In this document: piece after piece, positions 34,804 to 43,678 of the stretch
Position numbering within the stretch: the first letter of the stretch is position 1
Layout: each line of letters begins with the position of its first letter
Source: Flammeovirgaceae bacterium UBA4465
GTDB lineage: Bacteria; Bacteroidota; Bacteroidia; Cytophagales; Cyclobacteriaceae
Direction of reading: 5' to 3'
DNA: 47,986 nucleotides
Assembly: GCA_905182655.1 (NCBI GenBank)
Contig: CAJJCN010000018.1
Location: 1 to 47,986, forward strand
Translations under genes and position numbers: made by a program
Notes under the pieces: generated by a model
Told to the model about the DNA's origin: nothing
Database searches by the model: none
The model's input: the letters and a program-made list of their open reading frames with translations, nothing else

Positions 34804-35595
34804 TCAATATTTTAGCACCCATAGCTGCTCATCGAATTCGTCTTTATAATTATTTATTCCAACACTAACTGTTTCAAGTGTTTCATATTCGCCAAGAGCT
34901 ACTCTGGTGAATCTGCTATTACTAAATGGAGGAATGATGATGACCTTTGAGCCCAATAAGGTCAATTCATTGGCATAATCTATTGCCAAGTCTTTATCTA
35001 AAAAACTAGCAACAATTAAAAAATATTTATTCATCGGCTGAGTTAATTCTGAAATAGCTCCAGTCGACTTTAACGCAGGTTCCGGATCAGGCATATCAAT
35101 AGCCACTTCAGATTCAATGACTTCTTCAACGACGGGTTCTGGTTCAGGCGTATCAATAGCCACTTCAGATTCAATGACTTCTTTAATGACGAGTCCTGGT
35201 TTAATTGCCTTTTTGATCTCTTTTTTAACTATTGGCTTGGGATCCTCAGCCATACTCAACAAGGTAATACCAATGATAGAAGCAGATAATACACCTAATA
35301 CGACAACAAAGATAAATTTTAACTTTTGATTCCCATTTCCTTGATAAATATAAGCCGAGGTTTCTTCAACCTCAACTAAGGGTGGCACTTCACTGGGTTC
35401 TTCTGATGCTGAACTAGGCTGAGTTTTATCATCGATTGAACTGCTCGATGATGGACTTGTGATTCCAATATTATTGAATTCAAGTGGATCTAAGGGTGAA
35501 AAATCCAACTGGGGTAGACCATAATCTTCTCCTTCATCCAATTGTACTTGAAGATCATTTTTCTCATTTTCTTCTAGATTACTTGTCGTCACCAT
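34804..35595 (-). CDS. SPOR-domain bitopic membrane protein
   Basis: 263 residues. A ~90-residue acidic cytoplasmic N-terminus is followed by a membrane helix (~93-115, KFIFVVVLGVLSASIIGITLL), a periplasmic linker holding a 19-residue tandem repeat (VIESEVAIDTPEPEPV, then VIESEVAIDMPDPEPA), and a C-terminal SPOR-like domain (~188-263) starting KYFLIVASFLDKDLAIDYANEL. SPOR domains bind denuded peptidoglycan at septa. It lies between an outer membrane barrel gene and exbB and so may connect envelope layers during growth. No catalytic motif is visible. Confidence 0.87.
   Translation of the reverse strand: MVTTSNLEENEKNDLQVQLDEGEDYGLPQLDFSPLDPLEFNNIGITSPSSSSSIDDKTQPSSASEEPSEVPPLVEVEETSAYIYQGNGNQKLKFIFVVVLGVLSASIIGITLLSMAEDPKPIVKKEIKKAIKPGLVIKEVIESEVAIDTPEPEPVVEEVIESEVAIDMPDPEPALKSTGAISELTQPMNKYFLIVASFLDKDLAIDYANELTLLGSKVIIIPPFSNSRFTRVALGEYETLETVSVGINNYKDEFDEQLWVLKY
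35094..35207 (-). repeat. 57-bp tandem repeat in the SPOR protein linker
   Basis: Two adjacent 57-base units (35094-35150 and 35151-35207) encode the 19-residue EVIESEVAID[TM]P-[ED]-PEP units. The second unit diverges at its end; a partial third copy of the PEP end precedes them (around 35076-35093). In-frame, so copy number can vary without breaking the gene. Confidence 0.8.
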
Positions 35596-35667
35596 ATATT
35601 ATTTCTTAAGAATCAGATTAAAAAAAGCACGAAGACCTATTCATACATGCAAAATATATATTTACAA

Positions 35668-37356
35668 TTAAAAACGCACACTGATTCCCCCATAAATATC
35701 AAATTCTCTTGAACTATATAGATTATATCTTTGATTCTCTTTGCCTAATAGGTTCCGGATTTTTAAAAATGCCCCTATTTTATAATTAAATAACATGTTG
35801 ATATCTATCCCAAAATCTAAAATATTTGGTAAGACAATGATTTCGTCAGCCTTTGACCACGCCTTTATATTTGATAGATGAATGAAGTAAGGTGACAAAA
35901 ATAATTTATCTTCTATGAGTCCGAGTTTAGCTCCCATTTGAAACGATGTTGACGGAGTATGCCAGGGTGTTTTAATCGTACTGGTTTTAATTTGATTGAA
36001 TGTAAACACGGCAAACAATGATACATCATTCGCTACATCAAAATTCAGATAACTTTCACTATCAAACCGAGAACTATTCCCTACATCATAAACAACGTCA
36101 AAATAGGAAGGATCCATTTTATTGTTTGTGAAGTAAAGCTGATCATCTATCGATTTTATCGATACGTTAATATGGTAGGTCATACGAGGAAGAAGTCCTC
36201 CCGACATACCTAGTTTCAAACCTATTTTCTCAATGCTAGTATTTAAGGTGATACTGTCAGATACATATCTATTTTGACTCACTACACTGTTAAAATCATT
36301 CCTAATGACCTGGCCCTTTACTTCTCCGTATATAGAGATATGGTTACCAAAGGTATAAGATACCGCTACATCAGGTAATAAAAATCCGGACCCTCCTCCT
36401 GCAGCATCATCATAGAAACCAATTTTAAATCCCGCAGATACAGACCATTCATTAAAGGTTAAATTTATTTTTGGAATACCATAGGCCCATATTCGCTGAT
36501 TATTTTCAGATCGTTTATTATTGAATTGCGTCAAAGCCATGAAAAAATCAAAATCAAACATCCAAGATTTCCTTTTCAATGCATCTAAATTAAAATTTAA
36601 AACAAAATCATTTTCATTGCCTCCTGAATAATAACTTGTTACTTCATCTATTTTACCAAAACCTTGCTGCCCGGTATAATGCCATTCTGGCTTTATATGA
36701 ATATTACTTTCACCTTTTGTTTTTAAGAGGTAATCAAAATGTAAATTAAAACGGTGCTGCCTTCTGAGGTAATGATCTGCTGTATCTGAAAAACTAGACA
36801 AGGCACTCAAATCATCAAGCATCCCATAATTATAAAATTTATCGTATCCATAGTCGAGTGACGTTGATAATATCCCCTTATTCAAATTCATCGTATGCCA
36901 CAGCTTGACCTCAGAAGTGCTTTCACCACTATAATTATCTTGAATAGGGCCTTTTTGATGTTTTTTTAGGTCAATTCTTATCCCGTAGTTTGGAGAGGTT
37001 AAGCGATGGGTGCTGTATTCATACAATATCCCTGGAGTGTTGTATGAGCCATAACCCATATTTATTAAATGGTCATATAAATTTTCTTCAGCTGGATTTT
37101 CAAGTTTTTCTACTTTCAAATTTGGATGGTAAGATCGGATTTCAAAAGGAATCTCTTTTAAAACAAAAGTTAATGAGTCAAAACCAGCCGAAGTTGGACT
37201 TGACTTGACGTGTTCAAATAATCTTTGCCTTTTGGGGAGCTTCAAATCCTTGTCCTTTTCTACAATGAACTCCGCAGACTCTATTTCTTGAGGACTTTGA
37301 CCAAAAGAAAGCAAGGGTAGAAAAAGTAAATAGAACTTAAGAACATTTTTAACCAT
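35668..37356 (-). CDS. Outer membrane beta-barrel protein, TonB-receptor-like without plug
   Basis: 562 residues with a signal peptide ending SFGQS. After ~90 residues of periplasmic N-terminus (no plug motif such as RGG or NG-I-x-x), there is a continuous series of amphipathic beta strands with aromatic girdles, for example STSLDYGYDKFYN, FNLHFDYLLKTK, SVSAGFKIGFYDD, LFAVFTFNQIKT and a final DIYGGISVRF. This looks like a porin or receptor-like barrel. Its start overlaps the end of the TPR gene by 8 nt, so the two are coupled and probably act together. The ligand is unknown. The family is uncharacterised to my knowledge. Confidence 0.82.
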   Translation of the reverse strand: MVKNVLKFYLLFLPLLSFGQSPQEIESAEFIVEKDKDLKLPKRQRLFEHVKSSPTSAGFDSLTFVLKEIPFEIRSYHPNLKVEKLENPAEENLYDHLINMGYGSYNTPGILYEYSTHRLTSPNYGIRIDLKKHQKGPIQDNYSGESTSEVKLWHTMNLNKGILSTSLDYGYDKFYNYGMLDDLSALSSFSDTADHYLRRQHRFNLHFDYLLKTKGESNIHIKPEWHYTGQQGFGKIDEVTSYYSGGNENDFVLNFNLDALKRKSWMFDFDFFMALTQFNNKRSENNQRIWAYGIPKINLTFNEWSVSAGFKIGFYDDAAGGGSGFLLPDVAVSYTFGNHISIYGEVKGQVIRNDFNSVVSQNRYVSDSITLNTSIEKIGLKLGMSGGLLPRMTYHINVSIKSIDDQLYFTNNKMDPSYFDVVYDVGNSSRFDSESYLNFDVANDVSLFAVFTFNQIKTSTIKTPWHTPSTSFQMGAKLGLIEDKLFLSPYFIHLSNIKAWSKADEIIVLPNILDFGIDINMLFNYKIGAFLKIRNLLGKENQRYNLYSSREFDIYGGISVRF

Positions 37357-40300
37357 CTATCGAATCTTTTTCTTCGGTAAGTACTATTTTTTCTAACTGC
37401 GTTATATCCTCAAGAAGATCCTCCGCTTTAATTTTAAGCACGTCATTCTCCGTGTTTTCCAATATGGAATTTAAAGTGGCTTTGGCTTGAAGCAATTCTC
37501 CTGAAGCCATGTAATTATCCACCAATAGCAAATAAGTTTTATCAGTCCACTGTTCATATAGCCCATATTTACCAAGTAGTATGATGCATTGTTCTATCGA
37601 AGCTGGGTAATCATTCTCCTTGTATCGTATTTCGGCCATGGTAAAAGCTGCTTCAGCACCAGTCTGATTATCTGTACTTTCAATCAATGACTCCGCAAGT
37701 AATAGGGCTTTATCATATTCAAGGTTATTCATTGCAATCCTCAACAAATATAAGTTACCCAGATTCCTTTTACTTTCTGATAAAGTAATATTTTCACTCA
37801 TTTCTTGAGCTATTGGTAAGGCCTTTTCAACATTATTGCTGGCATAATAAGCCGTCATCAAACCTTCCTGAGCTTGGCCAAGCTCTCGTTCGCTACTGGC
37901 ATTTTCATTTAGTAATAAAAATAAATCTATGGCTTGGTCATATCTTTTCAGACTCATATTTGCCTTAGCTGATTTGGTGAGGGCTCTACCAAGGTAAGCC
38001 CCTTGCTGATGGCTTATGATCGGTTCAAACTGAGCGATACCCGCCTCCCACTGACCGAGTTCATAATAGGCATCTCCCATAAAGTAATACAAATCATAAT
38101 TATGTAGCGTACTTGGATAAACTCTTCTAAAAGCATTTATCCCCTGTATCAACTGCTCATAATCTTGATTAAAATAATCGTTTTTCAATTGCTCAAATGA
38201 AATGAATTCTAAACTCGCGTTGTTAGGATTAAGGGTTCTTAGTTTAACCATATATTCATCAAAATCATCAATTTCAAAACCCTTATTTCGAATATTTTGA
38301 AGTCCTAAAATGGCTTCATTTGCTATCGGATGACTCAAATAGTTATCCAAAATGATATAATAATCTTTAACCGCATCGGCCCACTGACTTTTATTTGTGT
38401 AGGCAACGGCTCTTCCTTCATATACATTGGGAAGCAATGCACTTTTGTCATAGCGATCTACAAAATAATTAAAATTAGCAATGGCTAACTCAAACTTTTC
38501 TAAGTCAATCAGTATTTCTCCTAGCTGAAAGGTTGCGTTGTCAGCAAGAAATGAGTTTGAATAATTTTCAATGAAATTTTCAAACATTTTTTGAGCCGTT
38601 TCTAACTCGTTTTTCAAATAATAAATGTTAGCTATTTGATAATTGGCATATTCTTGCCCTACTTTTTCCTTGTTCTTTCGATACATCAAAATAGCTTCAT
38701 CAAACCTTTTTAAGATAAACAAACAATCAGCCGCTCTTAAGACAGCATCATTCATATAAACATGGTTTTTTGAAGTATTCAAGTTTAGAAACAAAGAAAA
38801 GTTTTGATAGGCTATTTCATATTGCTCCATATTGTATTGAGCATATCCTAGACCATAATAGGCCTTACTTTTCTGCTCCTTACTCACCTTTTTTGAGGCA
38901 ATTACCTGATCAAAATAACTTATACTTAGACCATATTTATTCTGTGCAGAGAGACATTCAGCCATCAATGAATTTGCCATTAATTGAAATTTTGAATCCA
39001 CCGCATTCATTAATGATTTTGAAAGCCAATATTTTACTTCATCATAAAGCTTATCATTAAATAAAATTTGAGCGTATTTTAAGGTAACCATTTGATAGGT
39101 TTTTTTAAGCGACCAAGTTTTAAGTTGGGTTATTTCTAAATGATCGATGGCGGCTTTATAATTTGAAGTATATAGATAAGCATCAGCCAAAAGCTGTGCC
39201 GTCTCAATACTATTCTCATTATTTGGATAGTCTTTTAAGTAGTTATTTAATACATCAATGGTGGCTTCGAAGTTATGAAGTTGAAACCAAGATTTGGCAA
39301 TCAAAAAATAAGATTGATTTTTTAACTCCGGACTGAATTCGCTTTCCAAAACAATTTTAAAGGCATTGATAGCAGTATTAAATTGATTTAATTCAATATA
39401 AATTTGTCCCAATCTAAATGCAGCGAGTTGACCTAATGTATCTTCAGATAAGGCGGCAATTTTATATTGGTCTGCCGCGTCCTCCATTTTCCCAGCTTGC
39501 TCTAATGAGTACCCAAAATTAAAGAACAAGGCTACGTCTCCTTTTGATTTACTTAACAGAAGGACTTGGGTATAATATTGAATCGCCTTTGAATAATTTA
39601 ATTGTGCAAACGATGCTTCAGCCGCCAGTCTATTCAATATAATTTTACCTTCTAAATTGATGCCCTCTGTGTTACCAAGATGCTCATCAGCATAGGCAAT
39701 AACCTCAGTGTATTGCTTTTGATTTAAATAAATCTTAGCGATGAAGGGTGCCGTCAATTTATACATCTCAGGCACTTTTTGAGCCAATAACAATTGCTTT
39801 AATGCCTTATCAAAGTCTTTATTGTTAAAGTATATTACACCTGCATAATAATGGGCCTTATATTTTTCGTCTTGAAAATAATAAGTTACCTCATTAAACA
39901 AAGAAAGTGCTTCATTATAGAGTTGGTCCATATAAAGGCTATAGGCCAATTTAAATCTCACATTGACATAAACGGATTCTAATAAATTATTGGGTGGAAT
40001 ACGGTAAAAATAAGGCACCACATTTTTATACTCTTTTAAATCAAAATGATAATTACCCAAAGCGAGCAAGGACTTAACATAGAAAGGCGCAACCTTGTGA
40101 TGATTCATGAATTGTATCATTGGTTGGATGTTTTGATTGGCCTTTAGATCAATCTGTGCAAGATAAAAATCTGCCCCTACCAAAAAGGAAGTGGTTTTCC
40201 CCGTTTTTAAATAGTGTCTAAACCCCACTGCGGCCGCTTCATAACGCCCCGCTTCAAAATATGAAATAGATTGTAGGTAAGCAGGGTCATTATGTTGATC

Positions 40301-40381
40301 CTGAATCGGATTTTGACCGTACAATTGGAATCCAAAGATAATTATGAAGAATGTGAATACGTTCTTGATAGGTTCACTCAT
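37349..40381 (-). CDS. Large periplasmic TPR-repeat protein
   Basis: 1010 residues. Signal peptide ~1-24 (FTFFIIIFGFQLYGQ). Almost the entire rest is tetratricopeptide-like helix pairs, about 20 or more, for example YYAGVIYFNNKDFDKALKQL, FRLGQIYIELNQFNTAINAF, YGLGYAQYNMEQYEIAYQNF and YFMGDAYYELGQWEAGIAQFE. TPR proteins of this size are protein-binding scaffolds. The C-terminus ends in a charged EKDSIDG. Gene order holA, TPR, barrel, SPOR, exbB suggests the TPR protein bridges the barrel and the peptidoglycan. The interaction is inferred. Confidence 0.88.
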   Translation of the reverse strand: MSEPIKNVFTFFIIIFGFQLYGQNPIQDQHNDPAYLQSISYFEAGRYEAAAVGFRHYLKTGKTTSFLVGADFYLAQIDLKANQNIQPMIQFMNHHKVAPFYVKSLLALGNYHFDLKEYKNVVPYFYRIPPNNLLESVYVNVRFKLAYSLYMDQLYNEALSLFNEVTYYFQDEKYKAHYYAGVIYFNNKDFDKALKQLLLAQKVPEMYKLTAPFIAKIYLNQKQYTEVIAYADEHLGNTEGINLEGKIILNRLAAEASFAQLNYSKAIQYYTQVLLLSKSKGDVALFFNFGYSLEQAGKMEDAADQYKIAALSEDTLGQLAAFRLGQIYIELNQFNTAINAFKIVLESEFSPELKNQSYFLIAKSWFQLHNFEATIDVLNNYLKDYPNNENSIETAQLLADAYLYTSNYKAAIDHLEITQLKTWSLKKTYQMVTLKYAQILFNDKLYDEVKYWLSKSLMNAVDSKFQLMANSLMAECLSAQNKYGLSISYFDQVIASKKVSKEQKSKAYYGLGYAQYNMEQYEIAYQNFSLFLNLNTSKNHVYMNDAVLRAADCLFILKRFDEAILMYRKNKEKVGQEYANYQIANIYYLKNELETAQKMFENFIENYSNSFLADNATFQLGEILIDLEKFELAIANFNYFVDRYDKSALLPNVYEGRAVAYTNKSQWADAVKDYYIILDNYLSHPIANEAILGLQNIRNKGFEIDDFDEYMVKLRTLNPNNASLEFISFEQLKNDYFNQDYEQLIQGINAFRRVYPSTLHNYDLYYFMGDAYYELGQWEAGIAQFEPIISHQQGAYLGRALTKSAKANMSLKRYDQAIDLFLLLNENASSERELGQAQEGLMTAYYASNNVEKALPIAQEMSENITLSESKRNLGNLYLLRIAMNNLEYDKALLLAESLIESTDNQTGAEAAFTMAEIRYKENDYPASIEQCIILLGKYGLYEQWTDKTYLLLVDNYMASGELLQAKATLNSILENTENDVLKIKAEDLLEDITQLEKIVLTEEKDSIDG

Positions 40382-40414
40382 TATGCTGACAAAAGTAAGT
40401 CATTGAAACTGCTT

Positions 40415-41443
40415 CTAGTGCATCAATTTAAAAATCAATTCTTTTAAAAGAGCGGCTTCCTTTTCCTTAGGACTTGCAAAAGGTTTAATCCCCTTGAATT
40501 TTAAATCTGTATCGTGCACTAATTCGATATTTCTCAATACGATAGGCAAACTATACCTTTTACTGGCATTCAAGTATTCTCCCACAAAATAGGGATTAAC
40601 TCCAATAAGGGATGAAATCTGATGCTTTTCTTTTACTGATGATTGATGGATGATGAGAATTTTATTAAAGTACGCAAATAACTGAGCAATAGTTAACACG
40701 AAAGGATTCTTCGATAAATTTAAAGAAAAGTAGTCGATGATTTTAAATGCTTTAGAGAAATCACCAAAAGAAAGGGATTTTTGAAGTTCGAAAATATTAT
40801 AATCTCTATTGATTCCTACATAATTTTGAATGTGCTGCTCATCTATTTCTTGACCCTTAGTCATATTTATAGCTAATTTATTTATTTCACTAGACAATCT
40901 TTGAAGATTATTGCCAATGTTTTCAGACAACATCATTACCGCTTTTTGATTCATTTTAAGGGATTTAGCAATTAAATAATCCTGAATCCAGGGGCCAATT
41001 TGGTTGTCATATATTTTTTTTGACTCCATCATGATGGTGGTTTTAGCCAAGGCTTTTGCCAGCTTACTCCTTTTATCTATAGATTTGTGTTGGTAGGCAA
41101 ACACTAAAATAGTGGAGGGTACGGGTGCCTTCAAATAATGATGTAACGCTTCGATACTCTGGTCTTTTTTCCAATCTCTAATATCTTGAGCTTCTTTTAC
41201 AAGAATAAGCTGTCGATCTCCCATCATAGGAAATTTTCTTGCTGTGGTTATAATTTGAGAGATGTCAATTTCTTTACCATACAGTATGTATTGATTGAAA
41301 CTTTTTTGACTCTCATCTAGCAATTCAGTTTCAAAATGAGCAACAATGTTATCAATAAAAAAAGATTCTTCTCCGTGCAAGAAATAAATAGGTGCATATT
41401 TCTTTGCCTTAAAATCTTTTATTATTTCACCATATTCAGCCAT
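40415..41443 (-). CDS. holA: DNA polymerase III subunit delta
   Basis: 342 residues from the ATG at 41443 (MAEYGEIIKDFKAKKYAPIY); the open frame goes 14 codons further, but YAPIYFLHGEESFFID is the family opening and needs only this start. The AAA+-like N-terminal domain, the DRQLILVKEAQD segment and the helical region NLQRLSSEINKLA fit HolA. It helps load the sliding clamp. Followed by the TPR gene after 33 nt. Confidence 0.93.
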   Translation of the reverse strand: MAEYGEIIKDFKAKKYAPIYFLHGEESFFIDNIVAHFETELLDESQKSFNQYILYGKEIDISQIITTARKFPMMGDRQLILVKEAQDIRDWKKDQSIEALHHYLKAPVPSTILVFAYQHKSIDKRSKLAKALAKTTIMMESKKIYDNQIGPWIQDYLIAKSLKMNQKAVMMLSENIGNNLQRLSSEINKLAINMTKGQEIDEQHIQNYVGINRDYNIFELQKSLSFGDFSKAFKIIDYFSLNLSKNPFVLTIAQLFAYFNKILIIHQSSVKEKHQISSLIGVNPYFVGEYLNASKRYSLPIVLRNIELVHDTDLKFKGIKPFASPKEKEAALLKELIFKLMH

Positions 41444-41552
41444 ATCCCAAAAATATTGATAAGATTGATTAATACAACCATCCATAAAAGAGAATTTATT
41501 TAATTATTAAACTATCGATATCAATAATTACCTCTGTCCCATGGCTTTTATT

Positions 41553-41570
41553 AAATAAGAGCGCTTATTT
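41553..41570. repeat. 7-bp dyad upstream of tyrS
   Basis: AAATAAG (41553-41559) and CTTATTT (41564-41570) with a four-base loop AGCG, 20 bases before the tyrS start. It could be a leader hairpin or an operator. There is no T-box-like element in this short region. Confidence 0.4.
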
Positions 41571-41590
41571 TTACGTTCTAAATAATAAAA

Positions 41591-42874
41591 ATGACTGATT
41601 TTTTAGCTGAATTGACTTGGAGGGGCATGGTCCATGATAAAATGCCCAATGTTGAGGCACAACTCAACAAGGAAATGACTTGTGCTTACATTGGGTTTGA
41701 TCCAACAGCAGATTCTTTGCATATTGGTAATCTGGTTCAAATCATGAGCTTAGTTCATCTCCAAAGATGTGGTCACAAACCTTATGCATTGGTGGGTGGC
41801 GCTACGGGCATGGTAGGTGATCCTTCTGGAAAATCTACAGAAAGAAATTTATTAGATGAGGATGTCATCAATCATAACATCAATGGAGTTACCACCCAAC
41901 TCAAGAAGTTTTTATCCTTTGATGGCATCAATGGCGCAGAAGTGGTAAACAATCAGGATTGGTTCAAAGAATTTCAATTTCTAGACTTTATTAGAGAGGT
42001 CGGTAAGCATATTTCAATCAATTATATGTTGGCCAAAGATTCTGTTAAGAGTAGGTTAGACACAGGGATGTCTTTTACAGAATTTTGTTATCAATTAGTT
42101 CAGGGATATGACTTTTATTGGTTGTGGAAAAATAAAAACATAAAAATTCAAATGGGAGGTTCTGATCAATGGGGAAACATTGTGACGGGAACAGAACTCA
42201 TCAGACGGAAAGGTCAAGGTGAAGCTTTCGCCATAACTACACCCCTAATTACCAAAGCAGATGGTACTAAATTTGGGAAATCAGAAGGTGGAAATATTTG
42301 GTTAGATCCGAAAAAAACGACTCCTTATAAATTTTATCAATATTGGATTAACTCCTCTGATGATGATGTAGTAACCTATATCAAAATTTTCAGTCTAAAG
42401 TCAAGAGAGGAAATAGAAACACTGATCCATCAGCATCAAGAAAATCAGCATTTAAGACTACTCCAAACAAGCTTAGCAGAAGAAATAACGGAGCGCGTCC
42501 ATTCAAAATCAGACTTAGAGATGGCAAAAAAAGCCTCTCAAATTTTATTTGGAAAATCTACGCAAGAGGATTTATCAACACTTGATGAAGAATGGTTACT
42601 GCAAGTACTTGAAGGTGTTCCGCAAGTCATTCTTTCTAGAAAAGATTATGAATCATTGTCATCAGTAACCGAACTCTTGACCGAGGCAACCGAAGGACTT
42701 ATTTTTGCCTCAAAGGGGGAAGCGAGGAGAATGATTCAGGGAGGTGGCGTCAGCATAAACAAGCAAAAAGTACATACACCAGACGCCCCAGTTGATTTTC
42801 CTCTTCTAAATAATAAATATATTCTAGCACAAAAAGGGAAAAAAAATTATTATCTTGTTAATATAGAGGATTGA
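41591..42874 (+). CDS. tyrS: Tyrosyl-tRNA synthetase
   Basis: 427 residues. Class I HIGH motif HIGN at 44-47, the tyrosine-binding [11 protein letters not shown] at 187-197, and KMSKS-type KFGKS at 227-231. A C-terminal S4 RNA-binding domain (~360-427) includes [17 protein letters not shown] TyrRS rather than TrpRS because of the SDQWGN motif and the S4 domain. Divergent from holA. Confidence 0.97.
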   Translation: MTDFLAELTWRGMVHDKMPNVEAQLNKEMTCAYIGFDPTADSLHIGNLVQIMSLVHLQRCGHKPYALVGGATGMVGDPSGKSTERNLLDEDVINHNINGVTTQLKKFLSFDGINGAEVVNNQDWFKEFQFLDFIREVGKHISINYMLAKDSVKSRLDTGMSFTEFCYQLVQGYDFYWLWKNKNIKIQMGGSDQWGNIVTGTELIRRKGQGEAFAITTPLITKADGTKFGKSEGGNIWLDPKKTTPYKFYQYWINSSDDDVVTYIKIFSLKSREEIETLIHQHQENQHLRLLQTSLAEEITERVHSKSDLEMAKKASQILFGKSTQEDLSTLDEEWLLQVLEGVPQVILSRKDYESLSSVTELLTEATEGLIFASKGEARRMIQGGGVSINKQKVHTPDAPVDFPLLNNKYILAQKGKKNYYLVNIED

Positions 42875-42920
42875 TGTTTTGGATTGACTTCTCTTGATAT
42901 AATACTTAAATCATATTACC

Positions 42921-43505
42921 ATGAGAATTTCTTTCAGTAATTTTTTATTCGCCATAATCCCTTTTTTATCGCTTTCAGCCTGTGCCCAATATCCAAGCGT
43001 TGAATGGCAAATTAGTACCGCTGTTTTGGCCAGTCCAGAGGAGTTTAGAGCACAATCAACCGTATTAGGATATCGTGAGAACGGCATTTTGGAAGTGCTT
43101 AGAAAAGGGACAAATAATATGATTTGCTTAGCCGACAATCCTGAGACTGATGGCTTTAATGTATCGTCTTACCATTCTGATTTAGAGCCTTTTATGGAAA
43201 GAGGTAGGGTATTAAAAGCGGAAGGTCTTGACTTCAAATCCATCTTTGACATTAGAGAATCAGAAGCTATCTCTGGTGCATTAAAAATGCCGACAAGGGC
43301 AACTTTATATGTTATGAGCGGAGACATCAACGCTCAAACTCAAGAAATTGAAAACACCTACCTCAGATATGTCATTTATGTCCCATTTGCGACCCCAGCA
43401 TCGACTGGACTACCCACTAAGCCGTCCACCCCAAGTGAGCCTTGGATCATGGATCCCGGTACACACAGAGCACATATCATGATCACCCCTGAACGAAAAA
43501 AGTAG
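42921..43505 (+). CDS. Conserved secreted lipoprotein-like protein, unknown function
   Basis: 194 residues with a signal peptide and possible lipobox LSAC (Cys21). Conserved-looking segments: LRKGTNNMICLADNP, YHSDLEPFMERGR, ATLYVMSGD, YVIYVPFATPASTGLPTKPS and EPWIMDPGTHRAHIMI. I recognise this pattern from unnamed secreted proteins of several phyla but cannot assign a function. It lies 46 nt after tyrS, so it may be cotranscribed. No enzyme motif is apparent. Confidence 0.8.
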   Translation: MRISFSNFLFAIIPFLSLSACAQYPSVEWQISTAVLASPEEFRAQSTVLGYRENGILEVLRKGTNNMICLADNPETDGFNVSSYHSDLEPFMERGRVLKAEGLDFKSIFDIRESEAISGALKMPTRATLYVMSGDINAQTQEIENTYLRYVIYVPFATPASTGLPTKPSTPSEPWIMDPGTHRAHIMITPERKK

Positions 43506-43640
43506 ACCTTAACCTACTGCTGCTCATTTCGCTGTAAACCGCGCTTTAAACTTCAGCCTACCATTAAGTAATTATTGGCGCGTCTACTCCGCTTGTAATT
43601 TCCTTTACCCTACTGTGTAATAGTATGCGCATAGCGAGCT

Positions 43641-43661
43641 ACTTTAAATATAATTTAAAGT
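43641..43661. repeat. 8-bp inverted repeat before the BNR-repeat gene
   Basis: ACTTTAAA (43641-43648), five-base loop, TTTAAAGT (43654-43661), ending 17 bases before the ATG at 43679. May be an operator or 5' leader hairpin. The remaining bases of the 173-base gap from 43506 hold nothing recognised. Confidence 0.4.
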
Positions 43662-43678
43662 AAATAAAATGTAAAATC

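Noticed and set aside
41444-41590. T-box leader upstream of tyrS
   Set aside because: The space is too short and no T-box consensus or large stem is present; only a 7-bp dyad was seen.
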